From the NCBI RefSeq assembly GCF_030272615.1, contig NC_081407.1, forward strand, positions 374,527,018 to 374,591,017: 64,000 nucleotides of DNA, in the 5' to 3' direction. How positions within the stretch are numbered: position 1 is the first letter of the stretch; the number at the start of each line of letters is the position of its first letter. The position numbers were made by a program, and so were the translations under genes. Under the pieces are notes generated by a model. That model was not told the origin of the DNA. It saw only the letters and a list, made by a program, of their open reading frames with translations, and ran no database searches. Source of the stretch: Cryptomeria japonica (lineage: Eukaryota > Streptophyta > Pinopsida > Cupressales > Cupressaceae). Shown here piece by piece: positions 20,751 through 31,777 of the stretch.

Positions 20751-23721
20751 GTGTTGTTTGGTGATAATAAAGCTTGTGTAATCCATGGTAGAGGTTCTAT
20801 TTATGTTGATGGTAAGCACAATACTGATGATGTATTGTATGTTGAAGGTTTAAAGCATAATATTTTTAGTCTTTGTCATATGGTTGATAAGGGATATAAC
20901 TTGCAATTCAAGAATGACAAATGTGAGATCTCAAGTAGCTCTGAAACTGAGATTGCATAAGGTACACGGACTAAAGGTAATATATTTCACTTGAATATTG
21001 GTGGTAAAATTTGTTTGATTGCTTAGATTGATGAAAGTTGGATATGGCATAAAAGGATGTGTCATGTAAATTTTGATTGCATGGTGAAGATAAGTTCTAC
21101 TCAAGTAGTAAGAGATCTACCGATGTTAATAAATCCTTCTAATCATTTATGTAAGGAATACCAATTAGGGAAGCATACAAGAGTTACTTATAAGAGAAAA
21201 AAATATAATTCTAATGGATTGTTGGATCTTGGGCATACTGATCTTTGTGGTCCCTCTAGTGTAAGAAGCTTGCAGGGTGACAGGTATTTCATGTTGCTGA
21301 TTGCTGATTATTCAAGAATGACGTGGGTTACTTTCTTAAGGGAGAAGTCTGAAGCATTGGAGAAGTTCAATATTTTCAAGGCTAGAGTTGAAAATGATAT
21401 TGGATTGAAGCTAAAGTGTCTGAGATCCAATAGAGGTGGAGAATTCACTTTCAGTGAGTTTAATGTATATTGTGAAGAGCATGGAGTTAAGAGACAGTTA
21501 TCTTCTCATAGGAGACCACAACAGAATGGTGTTATGGAGAGAAAGAATAGAACAATTCAAGAAGCTGCTAGAACCATGATGATTGAAGGAATTGTTTTGC
21601 ATGTGTATTGGAGAGAAGCTATGAGTACTGCAGTATACACTCTTAACCAGGTAAATATCAAAGGTGATACTGGTAAGACTCCTTATGAGTTATGGTTTGG
21701 TCATGCCCCTACTGTTAGATATTTCAAAATTTTTGGTAGTAAATGATATATCAAAAGAGATGAAGATCTTGGAAAGTTTGATGCTAGAAGTGATGAAGGA
21801 ATCTTTCTTGGTTATTTTACTAAAAGTAAGGCCTATTGGTGTTATAATAAAAGAATGATAAAGATAGTTGAAAGTGCTAATGTGAAGGTTGTTGAAGATA
21901 ATGTGAGACAAATTAAATCTTGTGGATATGATTCTGATGACAAGGATGCTAGTTCAGATAAAGGAAAGCAAGTGCAGACCCAAAGTCAATTTCAGATTTC
22001 TCCAGAAAAGCCTTAGAATGAAGGTGCATATGTGAGTGTAGAAGAAACAGTTCAAGAGCCTAAAATTCAAGAAAATCCCAAAACTCCCAGGTATGTGAGG
22101 TTAAATCATTCTAAAAATCAGATTATTGGTGATAAGAATAAAGGTGTGATGACTAGGAGAAGACTTGCTATAGAAATTTATTTGATTTCTAAGATTGAAC
22201 CTAAGAATGTTGATGAAACATGTAAAGATGAAAATTGGATTAAAGCTATGGAAGAAGAATTGAATCAGATTGAGAAAAATAATACATGGATTCTTGTTCC
22301 TAGACCTAAGAATAAAAATGTAATTGGAACTAAATGGGTATTCTGGAATAAGTTGAATGAATAGGGTGAAGTTGTTCAAAATAAAGCTAGAGTTGTGTGT
22401 AAGGGTTATTCACAAATGAAAGGAATTGATTATGAAGAGAATTTTGCTTTGGTAGAAGCTATTAGATTATTTATTGCATATGCTACTCACAAAGATTTCA
22501 TGGATTATTAGATGGATGTCAAATCAACCTTTCTTAATGGTGAGTTGGAAGAAGTATACATTGAGAAACCGGATGGATTTCAGCTAATAGATGAAAAGGA
22601 CATGACTTGCCAGTTGACGAAAGCATTGTATTGATTGAAGCAAGCCCCTAGAGCTTGATATGCCAGATTGGATAAGTATTTGATGGAGCTTGGATTCAAT
22701 AAAGGTACTATTGACAATAATTTTTATTTCAAGATTGATCAGAATAACATTTTTATTGTTGAAGTTTTTGTTGATGACATTATCTTTGGAGGAAGTGATT
22801 GCCTATGTAAGAAATTGGCTGACGAGATGCAAAATGAATTTGAGATGTCTATGATTGGTGAGATGAGACTATTTATGGGATTGCAAATTACTCAATTGGA
22901 TAAAGGTATTTTCATATCTCATTCTAAGTATGTGAAGGAACTGCTGAAGAAATTTGGTTTTGAAGACTCTAAACCAATTGGTACACCTATGGTGACCGAA
23001 TGTAAGCTGATCAAGGATGATAATTCTTTGAAAGCTAATCAAACCATATATAGATCTATGATTGGTGGTTTGTTGTATTTGACTCAAACTAGACCTGATA
23101 TAATGAATGTTGTGTGTCATGTTGCTAGAATTCAAGATGATCCTAAGGAATTTCATGTTATTTCTATAAAAATGATATTCAAATATTTGAAAGGGACAGT
23201 TGATTTTGGTTTGTGGTATTCTAAGAATGATGACTTTACTTTGAGTACTTTTACAGATGCTAATTAGGTAGGTGATATTGATGACCGAAAGAGTACTACT
23301 GGTGGTGCATTCTTTTTGGGTAAGAAGTTGGTCTCTTGGGCAAGTAAGAAGCAAAATGCTATTTCTTTATCTACGGCAAAGGTTGAATACATTGCTACAA
23401 CTAGAAATTGTACTCAGGTAATTTGGATGAAGCAGATGTTGAAGGATATAAGAATTATTTATGATGAGCCTATCACTATATACTATGATAATTCAAGTGC
23501 TATCAATATTTCAAAAAATTTGGTGTTGCATTCCAAAACAAAGCATATATATTGATCAAGTTTCATTTCTTGAGAGAGAAGGTGAATGAGAAAGAAGTCA
23601 GACTAGAGTATGTATCTACAAAAGAATAGATTGCAGATATCTTTGTGAAGCCTTTGCCTAAAGATACTTTTGAGCATATCAGATCGAAGTTAGGGGTGAT
23701 TTCCCCTCCTGATGAGAACTA
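20751..23721 (+). pseudogene. Copia family C pol (protease end to RNase H)
   Basis: Begins within the protease-to-integrase region (GRGSIYVDGK, LKHNIFSLCH) and lacks gag. Integrase follows (about 21050-21700) with HTDLCGP and RPQQNGVMERKN, but the middle catalytic Asp is Asn (RSNRGGEF). Reverse transcriptase has GTKWVFWNKLNE, LKQAPRA and FVDDIIFGG. RNase H ends ADIFVKPLPKDTFEHIRSKL. Stops lie at several sites, including Trp-to-stop changes near 22658 and 23266 and a TAG near 22510. The first half is rather well preserved. There is no matching 5' end, so this is an orphan fragment joined to an inverted LTR. Confidence 0.9.
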
Positions 23722-24580
23722 AGATGCATGGATTTGCATTAGACAAGATTGAAGATTAAATGTTTGAGATCAGATCATGGTGGAGAATTAATAATGCCCG
23801 CTAATTGTTGTTTGTCTTTGGTTAGGACACAAACCCTAGCCTTTCTAGTCAATAAGCAGGCATTATTATACTATTTTTTTATAACAACCAAAAACCATCT
23901 AATGTTCACTAACTAATATATATATACCCTTCCCCCTTCCCAACCAAAAACCATTAAACTTTAAGAATAAAAAAGCTTAAATTAATAGATAACATTTTTT
24001 TATTGTTGTTTATCTTTGGTTAGGACACAAACCATCAAATTCATAACTAGATAATTCTATATACTAGAACTTAATACACAATAAACTAAGATTTAAGAAC
24101 ATGTCACACTTACTAAATAATGCGAACACACATATCATGTGGAATAAAATGATACAAGGAAACTAACCACATGAATTAATTCACCATTCTTACAAGAAAT
24201 GTAGCAATAATAAAAGATAAGTTCCGAACAAAATATATTTATACCAATTAACCATCCATATGCCTAAACCAAACTCCCCCAATGGGATTCAACCAATCTC
24301 AAATTATGTTCCTCCTCTTAGTGCCAATAACTTCTCCCCCTTTGACTGATATCTTTGTTAAGCTCTATGCTACACATAAGTATCTCTCCCCTTTAATATA
24401 TATAACTCCTTATATTTTTTCACATGAATATCTCTCCCCCTTTGGCATCAATGCCAGAAATCTGACAAAAATATGAAAGAAAAATCATAAACCACTAAAT
24501 CAAAAGGCTAACTACTCCTCCAGAGTAGTAGCATCACCACACCAATCCAGCATGGATAATGCATACCAGATAGATGCCAT
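23722..24580. repeat. No gene seen; copia 3' UTR-like sequence in minus orientation
   Basis: From about 24265 the sequence carries CTCCCCCTTTGGCATC and TCTCCCCCTTTGACTG phrases, the reverse complement of the polypurine-type repeats of copia 3' regions. A 32-bp direct repeat (starting ATTGTTGTTTRTCTTTGG) lies at 23804-23835 and 24002-24033 with one mismatch. Confidence 0.55.
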
Positions 24581-25595
24581 TGATAGTTCTGAAGCAAGTA
24601 TAATTAGTACAGATGCCAAGCTAACAATATGAGAGGGGGGGGTGAATCATTCAACCTTAATCTTCAATAAAAACAACAGATTCAACCTCGATAACCTTAT
24701 CAGACAAATAGTAAAGCATGTAGACCCATAAACATATAAGATCACATAACATATAACACCAGATTTAATGTGGAAACCCAAATAGGGAAAAACCATTGTG
24801 GGATTTCGGACCCACTAAGAAATATACTCTTCTAGAGTATGCTCGGTTAAAAGCAAATCCTGTTAAAGATTACAAACACATTGCTAGATGCGACCTGGTT
24901 AAGGGATTTCCAACAGATCTATTAGGATCTTCACCTTGTTAGAAGTGACCTTGTTAAAGGATTTCAAACACTCAATAAGAATGTCACCTTGCTAGAGGAT
25001 TTTACAATTAAGACTGTTAAGTCCACTCAATTAAGAGATTTTCTGCTACTTCACAAAATAACAGTAATAAAAATATGTCTACAACTTCACATCTAAAAAT
25101 GCTGAAGCAGATTCTTATTTTCTCAATACAATCTATTCATAGGACTTATCTTGTCCTTCTGCTCGGCTCTATACTCTGTTATTAAAACAGGTATTCAAAC
25201 TTCTATGCTTGGTAATCACTATGTAGCATCCCTGTGCATACACTTGCCCGCATACATTGTTTATCAACAGTTCCTTATTTATAAACAATCTTCTAACCGC
25301 TTAATCTCCTTGATCACATTTCCCATCATCAATCATAGCCATCAGATCTTCAGTCTTGTCCAAGTTCAATGTATCCTTCATTCTGAAAACATTTTACCTC
25401 ACCTTGGAACTTGCATTTTCTCCTTGGAACTTGTGCTAGGGTATTGCAGTTCAATCTGAGTTGTAGATCTTCTTGTTGATCTTTCATTGCCATAGATTCT
25501 TTAACAATATTCATACATGGCTTACCAATCATTTAATCACCTCTAGCTCATCAACTTCCTTCATTAAATAATGCTTTTATTCATTCAATGCATTC
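24581..25595 (-). mobile_element. Family A 3' LTR, U5-side part
   Basis: Starts TGATAGTTCTGAAGCAAG on the plus strand and runs to the CATTC target site at 25591-25595. It continues at 38020. It contains the 60-codon conserved frame at 25350-25532 (minus) and the TTTATAAA promoter box at about 25277. Confidence 0.92.
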
Positions 25596-26825
25596 TGTAG
25601 CATAGGAAGTAGGAAATCATCACAAACAAGATAAACGTAATAGCTCAATCACCAATGCAATCATTGCAATGAATCTATCCTAAACAACACTTAATAGAGA
25701 CATGAGATAAAAGCATTCAAAAACAAAAGATTATGCAAACCATAGACATGACTTGAACACTCCTTCATGTGGCTCCATTGTTCTTCTTTCCTCTTCAAAT
25801 GGTTGGATTGTGGATCTCACCTACAAGTGCACACACACAATTGAAAGCAAGATGGATATTGATTATTGATGAAGAGTACTAGAAGCATAGATTCGATAGC
25901 CTAATTACCAATTATTAATTATTAATTAGCCTTGATTGACGAAGATCATCCAATTTATAGATAAATTGGAGAAATGGATCAAATTAGCATGATAGTGATT
26001 CGAATGGAAATTCAAATCAAGAATAGAAAAATTATGACATGTCTATGACAAATTGCTATGTAAGGATTTATGACAATTTATGACAAATTATGACAAATTG
26101 CTATGCAAGGACTTATGACAAGATTTTGAAATAGAAATAGACATTTAGGAGAAATTAGAAAATTAAATTCGAAATAATGACTTGGAAATTATGAAATTGA
26201 TGAAAAATAGGTAAATTAATTAATAATTTCTCATTCATTAATTAATTTACAAAAATAGGAGAAAATTAATTAGCCAATTAAATAAACATTTAATTGTGAC
26301 AAGAAGACTTAGGATAAATAAATAAATTATTTAACCTAGAGGGAAAATACCAAACAAGATTAAATGAATAAATCATAAAACCTTGGAAGATGAATTAGAA
26401 ATGCAAGGATGACAATTAGGTCTTGACAAAGAATAGTTGATATCGATTTGATCATGATTTTGAATTCATAAATGACCAGTGTTGATAAATGATTTGATTG
26501 AGGTTGGTTGACAAAAATCAATGACAAATTGACCAAATTGACATGATTTAAAAGGACAAGGATCGATGACAAATCGATCGCAATATGACAAGATTGACAA
26601 GGACAAAGATCGACCAAAATCATGACTGAAGATTATTGTCGACAAGACCAAATTCGAAGACGAGATAAATGAAGAATGTAGAAGAATGACTCGATGCTCA
26701 CAAATGATAAAAATCAAGCACGTGACATAGGAGAAATGTTAATGCGACGCAAAAACCTAAAATGAGGCAATGCGCAAATGTTAAAGTATGACTCCGCAAG
26801 CGTTAACCATTTTTAGGTGTCTACA
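25596..26825 (-). mobile_element. 3' LTR of the non-autonomous element
   Basis: 1,230 bp. The minus-strand start TGTAGACACC follows the polypurine tract. A TATA-like box sits in the palindromic AATTTATAGATAAATT at about 25951. It differs in length from the other LTR by loss or gain of one short repeat unit around the TATGACAAATT series (about 26060-26100). Confidence 0.93.
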
Positions 26826-26839
26826 TTTTGCCCCTCTTT
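26826..26839 (-). other. Polypurine tract of the non-autonomous element
   Basis: The minus strand reads AAAGAGGGGCAAAA immediately before the LTR start TGTAGACACC. The family F tract at 18913 is nearly identical, which links the two. Confidence 0.88.
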
Positions 26840-27334
26840 GAGACAATGCGATTTTAAGCGTTGTTTCAAAGAACAATAATGGAAATGCCCCAAACAATGA
26901 TAATGACATATGCATGCCCCCTCAAGGAATTGGCCGAAAACATGCGGAAAAGAGGCCAATTGATCGATAAAAATGATAGGATCGAACAGACTGACAATCG
27001 GAGATCGGATGCATGAAGGACAAGCAATGTAAGGTGCACAAGACCGTGACCAACATAAGATGGAGAGGACACACATCCATATATGCAATGACAAAGAGCT
27101 ATAAATGAGACCAAGAGGGTGAAAATTGCTCATTTGCACTAGCTAAAGAGGAGAATTTGTTACTCTGGACAAGGACACTTGCAGAGAGATGGCGAACATT
27201 CTAATGATCACCTTGGAGAATGTGTACGCACATTTAGATGACCGAACAATGCAGGAGCCGCAGTATGGATCTCAAAAACCCATGTTTTCAATTTCATGAA
27301 TTTTAAATGTTTGCGGGACATTGCGAGGCCCACG

Positions 27335-27485
27335 GAAACTGCAAAAATAGACTCCTGCGCTTGTGCAGGGAGAATCTTGCACTTGTGTCAGGTGTTTTGT
27401 GCTTGTGTAAGGAGACACAAGTGCAAGTTACCTGACATAGGCGCAGGTTTCCTGACACAGGCGCAAGTGTGCAAGACAAACCCTA
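27335..27485. repeat. Short repeats of a 13-15 bp ACACAGGCGCAAG-type unit
   Basis: Units such as ACACAGGCGCAAGT and their reverse complement (CACTTGTGT, CTTGTGTAAGG) alternate here, so the stretch can fold on itself. The same unit forms a longer array at the opposite end of the internal region (36450-36680). Confidence 0.75.
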
Positions 27486-27641
27486 ATTTTGGTCAAAATG
27501 ACATGCAAATGATCTGAAAAGGGGGAATATAGGTAGGATAGATCAGATTAGATGAAAAACACCCTAATTTGGTCATGAAAATGAGGAAATGCAACCCGTA
27601 GGAGCAAACCCTAAAACTGACAAAAAGATGCCCCAATTGTG

Positions 27642-29474
27642 ATGCAGAGTCGACAGTATCCGTTGATCACGCGGGAGAACCGACCAGATTGCTTCATGCT
27701 ACGACATAGACTTAGGAGCACAGAGAGAGATACTTTAGCAGGACTGGGGATATACTATGTCACATTCATGCTCGAGATTAGGGCAAACACAGGATTTCTT
27801 ACCAGATTGGCAGAGCGATGGCATTCGGAGACCTCCTCATTCCATTTGGCGACTGGCGAGGCGACAGTGACTCTAGAGGATGTATGGCGCATCCTCCGCA
27901 TTCCGATACATGGAGAGATGATAGAGTATGACCCAATGATAGGGAGAGATGCATTGTGCAGGCTATTTGAGTGCGACACAGATGATCTAGACATCGTCGA
28001 GAGGGAGATCGGTTGGGAGAGCATGGCGTCTGAGTATGACTGACGATATGTGGTGATAGTAGTTGTGATATCATGTCTTCTAGCAGGTGACAGATGAGGA
28101 CATGGATTCCCTATTGGATGGGGAAGAGTGCTAGAGAGGATGGCGACAGAGGGGATAGTGTATGCATGGGGACCATGTCTACTGGCTATGCTATATTTTC
28201 AGCTGCATCAGATAGCGTATCAAGGAGTGCAGACATTGAGTTGTGAAGTCACATTGCTTCAGGTATGGGCATTTGAGCACATAGCCATATGTCGACCGAT
28301 TACAGAGAGATAGAATGTACCACACCGACCATATGTGTATAGCTATGGTGGAGCACTGAGACAGGGTCCGTTTGGATACATATTGTACTGGCGACATGAG
28401 CTAGACAGACTGAGAGAGTTCATATGGAGGCCATATCGAGATTGCCCCGGATGGTCAGATGATATTGATGAGCTACCGTATTGCAGACAGGAGAGATACC
28501 TGATTGGGTGACCAGTGAATCACCAGAGAGTGATTGAGATGTACCTGCCAGAGAGAGTCAGACGACAGTTTGGAGAGACGCAGGATGTACCTAGGAGGAT
28601 AGCATGCTTTGCCCGATCTCACAAAGAGATGAGTCAGTGGGGTAGTATGATTCAGCCACACATAGCATATGCTGACTTTGCACAGTTACAGCAGAGATAG
28701 TCGGATTGAAGGTCAGATGTGGTGGATGTCGGGATGATAGAGGAGGATGAGATATGGTTTGCACAATGACGGCCAGTGCCTTTGACTGATCCTGATATTC
28801 CAGTACCGAGGAGATAGGAGGACTTCCCACTCACAGGAGAGGAGGAGGGAGATGATGAGGATGACGAGGATGATGAGGATGATGAGGATGACAGAGACGG
28901 GGATGAGGGAGATGATGGTGGGGAGGATGATGACGGAGATGATGGTGGGGAGGATGATGATGAGCCAGACTCAGCTGATCAGGAGACATTGCAGGATATT
29001 CCCATAGAGACAAAGACAACTAGGACAGAGGAGATGGACATGTGCAGGGCTACCATAGCAAGTCAGCAGGATTATATTGTGACATTGCAGAGACAACATG
29101 AGCAGTTCAGAGCGGAGATATCCAGACTCACACCAGCTCGAGATACAGCAATAGCTCAGGCACAATGAGAGGGACAGAGAGTCACTGAGTTCATTGGGTC
29201 GATTAGGGATGCCAGTGCATGGGAGATGGCACAGATGCTGGTAGAGATCGGAGAGGAGAGACTGTATTGGAGGACACTATATGAGAGTGCAGTTCCACTG
29301 GAGCAGAGAGCACCTTCATATCGGGCACGATCGAGGACAGAGAGCAGGTCACACTCTCGGAGGTCATTGAGCAGCATGGGGGTGAGTGGACCTATGAGAC
29401 CACCACAGCCAGGACTAGGAGGGACATCATCTGTGAGACATGGCAGGGATGAGGAGGACAGAGGGAGCACCTAG
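27642..29474 (+). pseudogene. Plant mobile domain (PMD) protein frame, antisense within the element
   Basis: A single frame of 610 codons with no indels, interrupted by nine stops (six TGA, three TAG). Residues about 30-240 resemble the plant mobile domain of MAIN/MAIL1-type proteins and transposon-borne relatives: GFLTRLAERWHSETSSFHL, then GEATVTLEDVWRIL and the IPIHGE block. Then follow an Asp/Glu-rich tract (about 28840-28975), a helical segment with QQDYIVTLQRQHEQFRAEI, and an Arg/Ser-rich tail (RARSRTESRSHSRRS). The role of PMD proteins in transposons is not settled; host members act in genome stability and silencing. Its position, antisense and just inside the 3' LTR, matches the antisense ORFs described for Tat elements. 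The start is the ATG at 27642; 27639 is only a GTG. Confidence 0.82.
28840..28975 (+). repeat. GATGAG/GAC-rich low-complexity tract coding for Asp/Glu
   Basis: Imperfect GATGAGGATGAC repeats inside the PMD frame give an acidic run of about 45 residues. All length changes keep the frame, as would be expected if it expanded while the gene was still translated. Confidence 0.85.
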
Positions 29475-31777
29475 TGATAGAGGTACGTGCTCCTTATGAC
29501 AGACAGTGGACATTATGTAGTCAGCCTGCGGGCCATACTTAGGACAGACAGTCCGATTTTGTACTCCGATATTATTATGATATGTGATACGAAATGCATC
29601 GATATGATGGGATGCAATATGTTATGATTTGTAGTTATTTTGCTATGTATGGATGACTTATGTACTTGTTTATGAACATGTATAGATGTATTTTTATGTA
29701 TTTTTGATGTATTTATAATATGAAATGGATAAAATGCTTGATGTAATATGTGATGGAATGCAAATGTACTAACCAATGAATGCAGGATACAGCATATGTG
29801 TTTGGATATCGGAGCACTAGACCGAACTGACTATCTGGACTGATGGAAGAAATGTTAGTAAGAAGAAATGAGATAGGGGAGAGTTAGAGACGAAGAAAAC
29901 TTGCTTTCAGTAATGCACTTTGTAGGTGAGAACCTTTATTTTTATGTAGCAAAATGGATGCGTAGCATCATGGCATTGAAGGCCAGAGCTGAAATGCAAC
30001 CCTTTTTGCAAAAGACAGACACATCACAGACAAACAACAATCACAATCAAAAGAAGAAAGGGACCATGAGCCATCCCGGTCACTCTAAATCACTCGGTGA
30101 CATCATCGAGCAACATAGGAACATGATTGAAGATAAATCAAGAAAAAGATAAGATGCGCAAATTCAAACAAATCAAACAAATATCTTGATCTTCATTGTC
30201 AAAAGTTGAAAGTGCTGATAGGACGATCATGCTATTTGGTTTCAGGACATGTGGTACCCCGTCTAAGACAGGACACAGTCTGGTTTCGAGTATACCACAC
30301 CCTGTATAAGACCCATGATAGTAGTAACAAGGACAAATGATTTTGATACTGATATTCGATTGATAAGAAAATTTTGATCAATTTGAATGCTTGGTTTGAT
30401 TGAAAAGGTTCATCTATTAACGCATGACTTCATTAAAGCACAGTGTGAAATGGATTGCGAGTGTCGTTGGATGAATGCTCAGTGATTTGTCTATGCATAA
30501 AGGGAATACTTTATTGCAAAAATGCATGTTTTTGTGAGTTTTATAAAAAAAAATTTGTTCATTTTTTCAGGACTCTATTTGATTTTTAGAGATTTTTTTC
30601 AGGACATTTTTCAATTTTTATGACTTTTTTCAGGACATTATTTGATTTTTATGAATTTTTTTCAAGACAATTATTCGATTTTTATGAATTTTTTTCAGGA
30701 CAATTATTCGATTTTTGATGAATTTTTTCAGGACTTTAGTTAATTTTTTTGGATTATTTCAGGACATTTTTCAATTTTTAGGATTTTTCTAAGGACATTT
30801 TTCAATTTTTTAGGATTTTTTGCAGGACATTTTTCAATGTGTATGAGTTTTGCCCCTAGTGTCTAGCAAGGCAAGGAATATGATAGGTGAATAAATAGGC
30901 TTGCTGAAATGATGGTGGATAGAAGGAAGACAAAGGCTTTTTATTATGGAGACAATACGGATGCAATTTCCAAGGGCTATTGCGTGATGGGACAAGAAAC
31001 TGGATATGACAATGTAAAGCAAGAACATGGCCTCAGGGACATGTCAAGAGGTGTTTTGAAACCATGTTTAAATTTTGTGTCCTTATGTCAGATCAAGATC
31101 AAGAGATAGAAAAAGAGTGTATGGATAGTGATAAGATATGGATAGGATAAGCAAGACCAAGAATGGATAAGGGACATGGACTGAAGGTTGCAATAAGATA
31201 GGGAATATGGATGAAAGGGTATAATAAGCAAATGGATAAATGACCAAAAGCTATGATAGACTAAAAGCTGCAAACAAGATGCGTGATGCTCATGATGATT
31301 CTCATCCTTGTCAGGATCAAAGGTGGAAAGAGGAAATGGACATGAGGGACAATAGGATATGAAGGGTAATGACATGGTATGATAGGATAATGAAGGGCAA
31401 TAGGATATGAAGGAGGAAACCTGCCCCCAAGTGTGGTGTGCAAGAAGTTCATAGATTACGCATGATGCCTGTTTGCCAGGTTTTCACCATGGTACTTGCC
31501 CAAGGCGCCTGTTTGCCAGGTTTTCACTAGTGGGTGAATTATTTTTGCTTTACTTTTTTTTTCTTTTGTCTTTCTTTTTTTCACTTTTTTTTTTTTTCTA
31601 TTTTGACTTTTTCAATAGAAGATGGACACATGATAGGGGATGGAAGAAGGACTCAAGTGTCTTTTTGTTTGGATAGTAGCCTTGAAAAAAAAAAAATGGA
31701 CCATGACCTTTAAAAGTATGCTCAAAGACGTTGGTAGGATGAGGACATGGAAAAAGAGATGAAACTAAGGCAAGGAT
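29475..31777. repeat. Non-coding middle of the element with several repeat blocks
   Basis: No gene seen. From about 30530 to 30845 a T-rich unit of 30-36 bp, built around TTTTTTCAGGACATTTTTC, is repeated about nine times with changes. GCCTGTTTGCCAGGTTTTCAC occurs twice (about 31467-31487 and 31508-31528). A pyrimidine run lies at 31545-31612. In a typical gypsy element this interval between sense frame and antisense frame would hold pol. Confidence 0.7.

Noticed and set aside
26360-26717. Minus-strand frames of 83-87 codons present in both LTRs of the non-autonomous element
   Set aside because: Repeated TGACAAA-type sequence gives open frames by composition; their occurrence in both LTRs follows from LTR identity.
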